From Ga0077555 sp031406575 (lineage in GTDB: Bacteria > Pseudomonadota > Alphaproteobacteria > Rhizobiales > Hyphomicrobiaceae): 28,990 bases of DNA. The position numbers and the translations under genes are program-made. Positions within the stretch are counted from its first letter, which is position 1. Each line of letters begins with the position of its first letter. The notes beneath the pieces were generated by a model that had not been told where the DNA came from, did not search any database, and saw only the letters and a list, made by a program, of their open reading frames with translations. The DNA is taken from assembly GCA_031406575.1 (NCBI GenBank), contig JANOHP010000029.1, forward strand, positions 1 through 28,990, in the 5' to 3' direction. Positions 8,141 to 16,223 of this stretch are shown here, piece by piece.

Positions 8141-8167
8141 AGGTGTCTGGACTTTGGTCAGACACCT
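8141..8167. repeat. GGTGTCTGG-type palindrome, copy 1
   Basis: AGGTGTCTG and CAGACACCT are perfect 9-bp arms around GACTTTGGT. A near-identical palindrome stands at 17112-17138, and a degenerate inverted copy at 17181-17206, so this is a dispersed family, probably REP-like. Confidence 0.65.
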
Positions 8168-8189
8168 CAAAATCGACCCTCCCCGTTTT

Positions 8190-8233
8190 CCCGGAATATT
8201 TTGGGCGCATTGCGCGCACAAAAAATATCCGGG
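8190..8233. repeat. AT-rich long imperfect hairpin
   Basis: CCCGGAATATTTTG pairs imperfectly with CAAAAAATATCCGGG, and the loop itself contains a GCGC-ATT-GCGC inner stem, so nearly all 44 bases can fold. Its AT-rich stem stands out from the GC-rich surroundings. It might be a small structured RNA element, a MITE remnant or a terminator; the remainder up to 8369 shows no convincing gene. Confidence 0.45.
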
Positions 8234-8369
8234 ATCTTTACCCTTGGCAGATGGAAGAAACCGTCGAAGCATCGCGCCGCAAACAACGCCCCGCGAAATT
8301 GCCGATTCACTCCACCACCACCGGGAAACCAAGAAATTCAAATGACCCGATTTGCCGCCGAGCGCTCAC

Positions 8370-9140
8370 TCACTCCATCCCGTAGACCGCCTTGCGCTTT
8401 TCGCGGAATGCGGCCTGCGCTTCTTTGGAGTCGGGATGATCGCCCAGCTCCGTCGTCATGTTCTGCTCGTAGCGATAGCCGTCGCGCAGCGTCATGTCTT
8501 CGATGGTGTTGAGGGTGCGTTTGGCCAGTCGGATCGCCGCTGGGCTCTTCGACGCGATGGCGCGCGCGATGCCCATCGCATACTCCATCAGCTCGGCGCG
8601 CGGCACACAGGCCTCGACGATGCCGAGGCGATAGAGTTCGTGGCCCGGCACGCGATAACCCGTCAGCATCATGCGCCGTCGCGTCGAATGGCCGAACAGG
8701 CGCTGCGTGTGTTTGCCGCCGCCGAGCAGGCCGACGTCGATTTCCGGCAGGCCCATCGAGGCTTCGTCCGCCGCCACCAGAATATCGCACGAGGCCGCCA
8801 CCGCGAGCCCCGCGCCCAGGGCCGCGCCGTTGATCGCCGCGATCACCGGTTTCGTGCATTCGCGCACCGCGTGATAACTTTCGCGCGCCCGGCGATTGTG
8901 CTGCCAGCGCTCACCGGCTTTGGTTCGGTCGGGGCGGGCCTTGAGGTCGGCGCCCGCCGAGAACACTTTGCCCGCGCCCGTCAACACGGCGACGCGCACG
9001 TCGGCCCGGTCGCTCAGCATGTCGAACGTCCAGGCCATTTCGATGTTGAACTGTGCGTCCTGTGCGTTGACCGGCGAATGATCCATCACCACCACGGCAA
9101 TGTGATCGGCGACGGTCGTCTTGATGAGCTTCGTCTCCAC
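8370..9140 (-). CDS. Enoyl-CoA hydratase/isomerase family protein (crotonase)
   Basis: Crotonase-fold protein of 256 residues, probably acting on an acyl-CoA. The start is GTG at 9140 with AGGAGG about 4 bases upstream. The oxyanion-hole segments SAGADLKA (61-68) and NGAALGAGLA (104-113) are present. The second catalytic glutamate position is kept in LPEIDVG (E133), but the position of the first glutamate of rat enoyl-CoA hydratase (Glu144) aligns with Ala113. One-glutamate members include isomerases and other crotonase activities, so simple hydratase annotation is uncertain. The HTQRLFG stretch after the active site is typical. It diverges from a second, only distantly similar crotonase gene across a 114-base spacer, which likely holds both promoters. 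Confidence 0.9.
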   Translation of the reverse strand: METKLIKTTVADHIAVVVMDHSPVNAQDAQFNIEMAWTFDMLSDRADVRVAVLTGAGKVFSAGADLKARPDRTKAGERWQHNRRARESYHAVRECTKPVIAAINGAALGAGLAVAASCDILVAADEASMGLPEIDVGLLGGGKHTQRLFGHSTRRRMMLTGYRVPGHELYRLGIVEACVPRAELMEYAMGIARAIASKSPAAIRLAKRTLNTIEDMTLRDGYRYEQNMTTELGDHPDSKEAQAAFREKRKAVYGME

Positions 9141-9254
9141 GGGGCCTCCTCGGCTGACGGTTTACCTCCAGCCACTTTATGACAGGCTTCCCCTCTTCGC
9201 CCAGACCCGGCATGTTCTTTTTCGGGATGGTGCGACACAGAGGGAGAGGCCCCC

Positions 9255-10136
9255 ATGAACAAATGGCTGAAAACGACGGAATGTCTGCGCTTCGAGGTCG
9301 TCGATGGCGTCGCTTGGGTGACGCTCGATCGGCCCGACAAACGCAATGCGCTCAACCGCACGCTGCTGCGCGAACTGCGCGAGGCGATGCTGGAGGCCGA
9401 TGATCGGCGCGCGGTGCATTGCGTCGTGCTGCGCGGTGCGGGCAAGGATTTCTGCGCGGGCTACGACGTGACGCCGGTGCCCGCCGCCAATCAGGAGTAC
9501 GACGCGAGCCTCTATCGCCAGCCCGGCGCGATTTCCGTCGCCGACGACAGTTGGCGCCTCGAACGCAACCAGTCCGACATCCTGTCGATCTTCGACATGC
9601 ACAAGCCTGTCATTGCGATGGTGCACGGCAATTGCGTGGCGGGCGGCACGGACCTCGCCTTGTGCTGCGATATGGTGATCGCGGCCAGCAACGCGCGCAT
9701 CGGGTTTCCCGCGACGCGGGCGATGGGCACACCGCCGATGCATATGTGGCTCTACAGCATCGGGCCGCAGTGGGCCAAGCGCCTGCTGCTGACGGGCGAT
9801 ATGCTGTCGGGCCGAGACGCTGCCAAAGTCGGGCTGGTGATGAAGGCAGTGGCGCCCGACAAGCTCGAGGCCGAGGTGCGCGCGCTCGCCGCCCGCATGG
9901 CAATGATCCATCCCGACCTGCTCGCCGGCAACAAACGCATCGTCAACATGGGCCTCGAGCTGATGGGGGCGCGCATCCTGCAACGCTTCGCCGCCGAGAC
10001 CGACGCGCGCGCCCACCAGTCGGACGCGGTGAAAGAATTCGGCCGCGTCGCCCGCGAAGAGGGCCTGTCCACCGCCTTCCGCAAACGCGACCAACCCTTC
10101 GGCGACGGCATGGTGCGACTGGAGGAGGGGGAGTAG
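9255..10136 (+). CDS. Enoyl-CoA hydratase-like protein lacking the usual glutamate pair
   Basis: Crotonase-fold protein of 293 residues with ATG at 9255 and a GGGAGAGG site upstream. LDRPDKRNALN (24-34), CAGYDV (67-72) and GNCVAGGTDLALCCD (125-139) are family motifs. At the two catalytic positions it has Asp133 in place of the first Glu and Ala153 (IGFPATRAMG) in place of the second. A subfamily with an IGxPxxRxxGxP stretch here is known from crotonase annotations, but I do not know its reaction. Loss of the Glu pair suggests a reaction other than classical hydration. It converges with the DUF2235 gene, with 27 bases between stops. Confidence 0.88.
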   Translation: MNKWLKTTECLRFEVVDGVAWVTLDRPDKRNALNRTLLRELREAMLEADDRRAVHCVVLRGAGKDFCAGYDVTPVPAANQEYDASLYRQPGAISVADDSWRLERNQSDILSIFDMHKPVIAMVHGNCVAGGTDLALCCDMVIAASNARIGFPATRAMGTPPMHMWLYSIGPQWAKRLLLTGDMLSGRDAAKVGLVMKAVAPDKLEAEVRALAARMAMIHPDLLAGNKRIVNMGLELMGARILQRFAAETDARAHQSDAVKEFGRVAREEGLSTAFRKRDQPFGDGMVRLEEGE

Positions 10137-10163
10137 GCATCGACCGGCCGGCGCCCCGATCCG

Positions 10164-12500
10164 TCACGGCGCGCCGGTGTTTTCGGTCGCATTGTAGAGC
10201 GCCATGTCCTGAGCCGGGTCCGCTTTGAGGGTCCGCAGCGCTTCCACATGGTGCGTCCAGCGGGTCAACCTGAGCTTGTCGCGGAATTTCATGATCTCGT
10301 CGCGCTCCGCCTCGTCGAGAGACTTTGTCTCCGAGAGCCTTTTGACGGCGTCGCTGACCGTCTGGCGTTTCTTGTCCATATCCTCATTCAGGTTGAACAA
10401 ACTCTGCGGCGCGTAAATGGGTCCCGAGTGGGTCATGCGCTCGAAAACCGAGTCCGATATCACCGCATGCAGGGGGAGTTTGCGAGGCGCATATTCGTAG
10501 AGGACGCTCGTCCACTGTCGGAGCTGACCCAACGGGTCGGGGTCGAGGACGATGGATTGTGATGTCGCGGGGTCGTTCGGGGAAAATGCTCCACCGTTGA
10601 TTGCGTTCGCGTACAATCCCCACGCCTCGTCACCCGGCGTCATGGTCTTGTCGCCCGCGTACCCGCTGGTGACTTGCCGCAACAGGAAATCGAGTGTGAT
10701 GTCGGCCAGCTTGGTCGTCGCCCAACCCCCACCGACATTGGCGTGATCGCCGCTGAACCAGACCTCGACGACCCGGCCCGGCCTGATCGGATCGGGCTCC
10801 ATCAGTGTCGGCGCGAAGGAATCGCGTTCCTCGTCGAGAGCAACCATGTGATAGGCCTGTTCGACGTTGTTGGGGATCGAGAGGTCCTTGAAGAGATCGA
10901 TTTTCTGGAAATCGATGCCGGCGACTTTCTTGGCCAACCCGAACGCGCCGACCGTATCCCAACAGCCCAGTACGGTGATTGGAACCCCGCCGTCGGTTTT
11001 CGCGACGGGCTTGGATTTCCAAACCACCCAGTGCCTTCCGAACAGGCGCAGTGTCCACATCGATCGCGGTGCGCCCCGCTTGTCGATCGCTCGCGCGAGG
11101 AGGCGTGCTATGGCGGCGCCGCGACTGAAACCAAAAATGTAGACTCTGTCGCCGGGGCTATAGACCCGCATCACGTCGAGATAAGCGCGGTCGACGAGAC
11201 CTGTTGCACCCATCCCCATGGCTTGGCCGAGAACCTGACCGATCGGACTGTTTTCGAACTGATTGCCGACGCCGATGTAGTAGAAGGCGATCTGCTTGTC
11301 CTTGTAGCGTTTGCACATACTGGCGTCGAACGCGCCCCTGGGAAACGCGGCGGTGGGCGCGTCGGACTTCAGAAGCCTGAAAAGCTTGAAAACGTTGGTC
11401 TGCGCCAGTTGGCCCAATTCGTACTGATCGGGCGTATTGTTGGTGCCGTCGAAGCAGACGACGATATTTTTGGGCCTTCGCCCCGTCCATTGCGTGGATT
11501 GACGAAACAACGTGTAAACGAGTGGCAGCCCAATGAGAATGAACTCCCACTTGAAGATCGTCTGCATCGCGTAAGACTCGACGAAGAGATAGGACCACAC
11601 GCGATCGTCGAAGTCGTAATAATTGATTGCGATGGCGATGGCGACGAGCAACGCCCCCAGCAGCTTGTTGTAAAGCCCGAAGGGAAGATCAATCAGGTTG
11701 CTGCTCGTGTACCGGCGAAGCCGGTGCGACAACAGCAAGGCGACCATCAGTGAGACGAGGAGTATGAAGAGCGTTTCCGTGCTGGGTACGCCATCGGCTC
11801 CGTCGGCATCGACAGACGATATTTTTTTGATGTTGGAGCCGACCTTCGACCAGGCGGGTACGGCGATCATGAGGATGAACGAGATCGCAAACCACCGTCC
11901 AAACGAACGCCGATAGATGAGACCCGCCATGCCCGGAAGCAGCGAGAACGCGGCGGCCGTCAAGATGGTCCAGCCGACGGTGGCCGCGTGGTTGGGGAGT
12001 GTCCCGATGGCTTCGAAAAGATCGGCCAAATACGCTTTTCCAAAAGCCTGCATCAACTCCGAAATCGCAGTCCAACGGCCAATTATTTTCGGATCTGCGC
12101 CATCGAACTGATCTGCTTTGGCGGTCAATGTCTTTTTCGATTTGAATTCCGCCTCGATTTTGTCCAACGGTGTTTGCCCGTCCCCGCATTGACCGAGCAG
12201 CGTCGTCGGTCGCGGGGTCCTCGTTGGCTTCTTCACATCGCTCGATCCGGCTGCGCGGCTGGGCTCGAGGGCCGGCGCCACTCCCGGCTGCGGAGGTGCC
12301 GATCGGGCCGCTTCACAGTAGCGCATGAAAATTCTGGCGATGTCATGGTGCGCCGTATTGGTTTTGGGCACGACATAGGCGAAGACCGCCAAGACGAGAA
12401 ACAGCAGGGGCACGATCTTGGAGCCGTATTTCACGCCTTCCCGGCCCAGCCCCATCTGCTCCAAAAGCTCTTGCCGAACCTGCGCTCGCGTAATTGTCAT
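10164..12500 (-). CDS. Multi-pass membrane protein with C-terminal DUF2235 alpha/beta-hydrolase domain
   Basis: A 778-residue protein from ATG 12500 (the frame is open to 12566, but those extra residues are not typical). The N-terminal 330 residues hold about six hydrophobic segments (near 29-45, 175-195, 204-218, 243-258, 280-294, 321-332), with a long polar Pro/Lys-rich loop between the first two. A DUF2235 domain follows: VVCFDGTNNT (347-356), nucleophile elbow GFSRG (Ser459), CWDTVGAFG (Asp515) and GDHANVGGGW (His586). These match the Ser-Asp-His triad of Tle1-type phospholipases. Tle1 effectors of type VI secretion share the domain, but here it is membrane-anchored and no T6SS genes are near. 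A membrane lipid or ester hydrolase is inferred; the substrate is unknown. It appears monocistronic. Confidence 0.85.
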   Translation of the reverse strand: MTITRAQVRQELLEQMGLGREGVKYGSKIVPLLFLVLAVFAYVVPKTNTAHHDIARIFMRYCEAARSAPPQPGVAPALEPSRAAGSSDVKKPTRTPRPTTLLGQCGDGQTPLDKIEAEFKSKKTLTAKADQFDGADPKIIGRWTAISELMQAFGKAYLADLFEAIGTLPNHAATVGWTILTAAAFSLLPGMAGLIYRRSFGRWFAISFILMIAVPAWSKVGSNIKKISSVDADGADGVPSTETLFILLVSLMVALLLSHRLRRYTSSNLIDLPFGLYNKLLGALLVAIAIAINYYDFDDRVWSYLFVESYAMQTIFKWEFILIGLPLVYTLFRQSTQWTGRRPKNIVVCFDGTNNTPDQYELGQLAQTNVFKLFRLLKSDAPTAAFPRGAFDASMCKRYKDKQIAFYYIGVGNQFENSPIGQVLGQAMGMGATGLVDRAYLDVMRVYSPGDRVYIFGFSRGAAIARLLARAIDKRGAPRSMWTLRLFGRHWVVWKSKPVAKTDGGVPITVLGCWDTVGAFGLAKKVAGIDFQKIDLFKDLSIPNNVEQAYHMVALDEERDSFAPTLMEPDPIRPGRVVEVWFSGDHANVGGGWATTKLADITLDFLLRQVTSGYAGDKTMTPGDEAWGLYANAINGGAFSPNDPATSQSIVLDPDPLGQLRQWTSVLYEYAPRKLPLHAVISDSVFERMTHSGPIYAPQSLFNLNEDMDKKRQTVSDAVKRLSETKSLDEAERDEIMKFRDKLRLTRWTHHVEALRTLKADPAQDMALYNATENTGAP

Positions 12501-12600
12501 GTGAGGCCCCCCCGGGCACCGGCACAGCGTTGCCAGCCGCGCACGATAGCAAAGACCGTCCGGCATAAGAACAGTCCCCCAAGAGATTTAGAGCTTTCCT

Positions 12601-12616
12601 GTGACGAATCAGTCAC
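12601..12616. promoter_or_regulatory. GTGAC-n6-GTCAC inverted repeat upstream of the epoxide hydrolase gene
   Basis: Five-base arms GTGAC and GTCAC around GAATCA lie 66 bases before the epoxide hydrolase ATG, in the spacer divergent from the DUF2235 gene. Related half-sites occur upstream of two other genes here (16191-16209 and 17446-17463). The arms are short, so chance is possible. Confidence 0.2.
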
Positions 12617-12682
12617 TGAACCTAGGCAGTGGTGTCGCCATTCGCGCGCTGTTAGGCTGCGCTTCGAGCCCAGGAGAAACGC

Positions 12683-13846
12683 ATGGCCCCCGTTCCCAAA
12701 CCTTTCGAATTGCACGTGCCCGATGCCGACATCGCCGATCTGCGTGCGCGGCTGGCGCGAACGCGCTTTCCCGATCAGACGCCGGGCCCCCCGTGGGCCT
12801 ACGGCGCCGATCTGGCCTATATGCGCACGCTCGTCGAGCACTGGCGCACGGCGTTCGAGTGGCGCAGCTGGGAAGCGCGGTTGAACGCGTTTCCTCAGTT
12901 CAAAGTGGCGCTGCACGGCATCGACGTGCACTACCTCGCCGTACCGGGCAAAGGCCCCGATCCCAAGCCGTTGCTGCTGATGCACGGCTGGCCGGGCTCC
13001 GTGTTCGAATTCATCGACATCATTCCGATGCTGACGGACCCCGCGCGGTTCGGCGGCAAAGCGGAGGATGCGTTCACGGTCATTGCGCCCTCGCTGCCGG
13101 GTTACGGGCTGTCGTTTCAGCCCAACCAGAAACGCTTCACCATTCCCGATATCGCCGACTGCTTCACTGATCTGATGACGAGCGTGCTCGGGTATAAAAA
13201 ATTCGGCGCGCAGGGTGGCGACTGGGGCGCGTTTACGTGCTCGGCATTGGGTGTGCGGCATGCGGATAAACTCGCCGGCATTCACCTCAACATGCTGTCG
13301 GTGCGGCCTGACCAGTCGCCGCCCGCCAACCCGACGCCGGAAGAAAAGCGCTACGCCGAGGAAATCAAACTCTGGGCGAAAGAAGAAACCGGCTACATCC
13401 ACATTCAAGGCACGCGCCCGCAGACCCTGGCCTATGCGCTGACCGATTCACCGGCGGGGCTCGCCGCGTGGATTGCGGAGAAATTCCACGTCTGGACCGA
13501 TCACGCCGGCGACTTCGAAACCGCCATTGCGCGCGACCACCTGCTGGCCAACATCTCGCTCTACTGGTTCACGGGCGCCATCGGCTCGTCGTTCTGGCCC
13601 TACTACGACCGCCTGCATGGGCCGTGGCCCATCCCCGATGGTCGCACGGTTGACGTGCCCACCGGCTATGCGGCGTTTCCGAAAGAGATCCGCCGCCCAC
13701 CACGCTCGATCGCGGAGAAGACTTACACCGACATTCGCCAGTGGACGGTGATGCCCAAGGGCGGTCACTTCGCCGCCGCCGAACAACCCAAAGCCTTGGC
13801 CGACGACGTGGCGAATTTCTTCCGACCGTTGCTCGCGACGTTCTGA
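12683..13846 (+). CDS. Epoxide hydrolase family protein with N-terminal EHN domain
   Basis: Alpha/beta hydrolase of 387 residues, microsomal-type epoxide hydrolase family. The N-terminal EHN domain (about 1-100) begins with PFELHVPDADIADLRARL, followed by the oxyanion motif HGWPGS (101-106), the nucleophile in GGDWGA (Asp180) and the base in KGGHFAAAEQP (His362). Asp as nucleophile separates it from lipases and esterases. These enzymes open epoxides to diols; the physiological substrate is unknown. The ATG at 12683 has AGGAG about 7 bases upstream. The LLM oxidoreductase follows after 38 bases on the same strand, suggesting a two-gene catabolic unit. Confidence 0.93.
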   Translation: MAPVPKPFELHVPDADIADLRARLARTRFPDQTPGPPWAYGADLAYMRTLVEHWRTAFEWRSWEARLNAFPQFKVALHGIDVHYLAVPGKGPDPKPLLLMHGWPGSVFEFIDIIPMLTDPARFGGKAEDAFTVIAPSLPGYGLSFQPNQKRFTIPDIADCFTDLMTSVLGYKKFGAQGGDWGAFTCSALGVRHADKLAGIHLNMLSVRPDQSPPANPTPEEKRYAEEIKLWAKEETGYIHIQGTRPQTLAYALTDSPAGLAAWIAEKFHVWTDHAGDFETAIARDHLLANISLYWFTGAIGSSFWPYYDRLHGPWPIPDGRTVDVPTGYAAFPKEIRRPPRSIAEKTYTDIRQWTVMPKGGHFAAAEQPKALADDVANFFRPLLATF

Positions 13847-13884
13847 CCTTTCGTTTCCTTCTGATCCTCGACCGGAGAACCCCC

Positions 13885-14838
13885 ATGAAATTCGGCGTCA
13901 ACATACTTTCTCGCGGACCGATGGCGACACGCGAAGGTTATATCGAAGTCGCGGCGGCGGCTGAGAAACTGGGCTTCGGCTTCGTCTCGGTGAACGACCA
14001 CGTCGTCGTGCCGGGCGACATCGCCTCGCGCTATCCCTACAGCGAGGGCGGTGATTGGGGGAACGCATCGAGCGGGCAATGTCTCGAGCAACTGTCGGCG
14101 CTCTCGTTTTTGGCGGCCTGCACGCAGAAGCTCGAGTTGCTCACCTCCGTGATGGTGGTGCCGCATCGCCAGGCCATTCTGGCCGCGAAAATGATCGCGA
14201 CCGCCGACGTGCTGTCGAACGGACGCGTAATTCTGGGCTGCGGTGCGGGCTGGATGAAGGAAGAGATCGAAGCGCTCGGCGCGCCCTTCGAAGCGCGCGG
14301 CAAACTCACCGACGAATACATCCAAGCTTTCCGCGAGCTGTGGACGAAGCCACGGCCCACCTTCAAAGGCGAACACATCGCCTTCGAAAATATGCTGTTC
14401 GAGCCCAAACCCGTGCGCAAGCCGCATCCGCCCATCTGGATTGGCGGCGAGAGCAAGGCTGGCATCGAGCGCGCAATCCGGCTGGGCGACGGCTGGTATC
14501 CGGGCTCGAGCAATCCCGCCAATCGGCTCGACACGGCCGATCGGGTGGCCAAGGCCATGGCGGACTTCAAGGCGACGGCCAAAGCGAAAGGCCGCGATCC
14601 CGCGACGATCAATCTGGCTCACGTCGTGCTGTGGCCCGTATCGTTCGAAGCAGAGGCGGCGATCTCGGGCGGTCGCCGCACGATGACGGGCAGCACAGCG
14701 GAGCTGATCGCCGACGCACGCACGTTGGCGGCGACCGGCATCAGTCACGTCAACCTGTCGTTCCACGCCGACAGCGTGCCGGGCATCATCGAGCGCATGC
14801 AGAAATTTTCCGGCGACGTATTGGGCAAGGTTGGGTGA
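13885..14838 (+). CDS. LLM class (luciferase-like) flavin/F420-dependent oxidoreductase
   Basis: TIM-barrel oxidoreductase of the luciferase-like monooxygenase superfamily, 317 residues from ATG 13885 (GGAGA upstream). Features are the N-terminal MKFGVNILSRGP strand, the VNDHVVVP stretch, LGCGAGWMKEEIEALG (a hallmark of the family) and PPIWIGGESKAGIERA near the cofactor-phosphate site. Sequence resembles the subfamily often labelled F420-dependent (TIGR03619-like). Whether it truly uses F420 or FMN cannot be told here. It likely shares a transcript with the upstream epoxide hydrolase, so oxidation or reduction of a hydrocarbon-derived intermediate is plausible. A dispersed palindromic repeat follows the stop codon. 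Confidence 0.88.
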   Translation: MKFGVNILSRGPMATREGYIEVAAAAEKLGFGFVSVNDHVVVPGDIASRYPYSEGGDWGNASSGQCLEQLSALSFLAACTQKLELLTSVMVVPHRQAILAAKMIATADVLSNGRVILGCGAGWMKEEIEALGAPFEARGKLTDEYIQAFRELWTKPRPTFKGEHIAFENMLFEPKPVRKPHPPIWIGGESKAGIERAIRLGDGWYPGSSNPANRLDTADRVAKAMADFKATAKAKGRDPATINLAHVVLWPVSFEAEAAISGGRRTMTGSTAELIADARTLAATGISHVNLSFHADSVPGIIERMQKFSGDVLGKVG

Positions 14839-14886
14839 GGGTGCGCGCGTCGCCTGCGCGAGCGCTTTCAACGCACGGCGGGAATC

Positions 14887-14966
14887 GTTGGGTCAAGGCC
14901 ACTTGGCCGCGACCCAACATTTCCCGGCACACCTTGGATGTTGGGTCGCGCTGCGCTTGACCCAAC
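14887..14966. repeat. Composite two-palindrome intergenic element, copy A
   Basis: Two palindromic units, each built on GTTGGGTC...GACCCAAC, are placed in opposite orientation around a 26-base spacer containing GGCACACC. Unit 1 (14888-14917) has a GGCC-ACTT-GGCC-like core; unit 2 (14940-14966) has a GCGCTGCGC core. The same architecture returns at 25923-25985 and 26063-26128. It lies between the convergent LLM and DUF6295-like genes. The layout recalls BIME or RIME elements; I did not match it to a named family. Confidence 0.75.
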
Positions 14967-14995
14967 CTACGGCGATTGCCGTGCGTTGACGGACG

Positions 14996-15307
14996 TCACC
15001 CCCGCGCGCCGCCCGCTATCACTTTCAACCGATGCGCAGGCGCCCGTTCGGCTTCTTCGGCTTCGGCGGCCGCGATGGCTTTGAGCAGCGCCGCACTCAA
15101 CGCCTTGGCCGACTCCAAGGTCAGCTCTACGGCCGCACGCGCGCCCGGTTCGAGCTGATCGTTGACGAAGTCGATGGTGATGGCGTCGTCGAGCAGGGCG
15201 TGTTGGGGATGGTCGTAGCACACGACGGAATGCGTGAGCCCGAACCAACCTTTCACACTTCGCGCCGAGCCTTCAGCGCGGGCAATTTCGACGATCGAGG
15301 TGCACAT
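14996..15307 (-). CDS. Small conserved protein, DUF6295-like
   Basis: A 103-residue protein starting MCTSIVEIARAEGSARSVKGWFGLT from ATG 15307, with GAGGG eight bases upstream. The central VVCYDHPQHALLDDAITIDFVN and the helical C-terminal half (Ala/Glu-rich, LTLESAKALSAALLKAIAAAEAEEAER) resemble a family I recall as DUF6295; the name is from memory and less certain than the gene itself. The frame remains open upstream to 15418, but that part overlaps the preceding gene. It begins 10 bases after the dienelactone hydrolase stop, so the two are almost certainly co-transcribed. Function unknown. Confidence 0.75.
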   Translation of the reverse strand: MCTSIVEIARAEGSARSVKGWFGLTHSVVCYDHPQHALLDDAITIDFVNDQLEPGARAAVELTLESAKALSAALLKAIAAAEAEEAERAPAHRLKVIAGGARG

Positions 15308-15317
15308 GGGCGGTCCC

Positions 15318-16058
15318 TCACGCGGCCAGATGCTTCTTGAAGAACGCGAAGATTTTCTCCCAGGCATCGAGCGCCTGTTCGACGCGATACATCGGCCGGT
15401 GATAATACGTGAAGCCATGGCCGGCGCCGTCGTAGCGGTGGAACTCGTAATTTTTGCCGTGCTTTTTCAGCTCGGCCTCATGCAGGTCCACTTGCTCGGG
15501 GCTGGGCGCGCGATCTTCGTTGCCGAAGATGCCGAGCAACGGGCACGACAGGCTCTTCGTGAATTCGATGGGCGCGACGGGTTGTTTTTCCGACACGTCG
15601 TCCATAACCACGCGACCGCCCCACAGCTCGACGGCGGCATCGACGCTCTTGGTATGGCAGGCGTAGTAGAATGTCTGCCGACCGCCCGAGCAACTGCCGA
15701 TCACACCGACTTTGCCGTTGAGGTAGGGCTGCACCTTGAGCCACTGCACGGCGGCTTCCGTATCGCCGACGACCTGCGCATCAGCGACGCCCCCCTGAGC
15801 GCGCGCCTTGGCAGCCACATCGTCCGCACTGCCGGTGCCGACCCGCTCGTAGAGGTTGTGGCTGATGGCGGCATAGCCGTGGTGCGCGAATTTGCGGGTC
15901 ATCTCGCGGTAATGCTCGCCCCAGCCGGGCAGATGGTGGATCAGCACGACGCCGGGAAACGGCCCCGGGCCCATCGGCCGTGCCGTGTAAGCCGAGATCG
16001 CATCATTGTTGTGGCCGCGGATCGTGATCATTTCGGCAATCATGCTTTCATAAGCCAT
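15318..16058 (-). CDS. Dienelactone hydrolase family protein
   Basis: Cytoplasmic alpha/beta hydrolase of 246 residues that typically opens lactones such as dienelactone in aromatic degradation. The Cys-Asp-His triad is visible: GSCSGGRQ (Cys123), FGNEDRAP (Asp182) and GAGHGFTYY (His214). HHLPGWGEHYREM in the N-terminal part is the usual oxyanion-side segment. ATG 16058 is chosen because GGGAG lies 9-10 bases upstream and the family begins there; the frame is open to 16097. It forms an operon with the downstream DUF6295-like gene and diverges from the TauD-type dioxygenase. Confidence 0.92.
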   Translation of the reverse strand: MAYESMIAEMITIRGHNNDAISAYTARPMGPGPFPGVVLIHHLPGWGEHYREMTRKFAHHGYAAISHNLYERVGTGSADDVAAKARAQGGVADAQVVGDTEAAVQWLKVQPYLNGKVGVIGSCSGGRQTFYYACHTKSVDAAVELWGGRVVMDDVSEKQPVAPIEFTKSLSCPLLGIFGNEDRAPSPEQVDLHEAELKKHGKNYEFHRYDGAGHGFTYYHRPMYRVEQALDAWEKIFAFFKKHLAA

Positions 16059-16190
16059 CGTCGCGTTCTCCCTGTGGCTCTGCGCACCCGATTGCAATTG
16101 GCGGCACTCCGCAAGGGTTCGTCAAGGGGTCGCGGCAGGCTTTGTTCTCCAGCTTGGCAATGCGGTGGGAGTCGTGGTCAACTCGGCCAT

Positions 16191-16209
16191 TGTCACCCGA
16201 CCTGTGACA
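16191..16209. promoter_or_regulatory. TGTCAC-n7-GTGACA inverted repeat before the TauD-type gene
   Basis: Perfect 6-bp arms around CCGACCT end 14 bases before the dioxygenase ATG, in the 165-base divergent spacer with the dienelactone hydrolase gene. Position and symmetry suit an operator or a hairpin in the leader; no regulator gene is adjacent. Confidence 0.35.
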
Positions 16210-16223
16210 CCTGAGGGGTTCAA

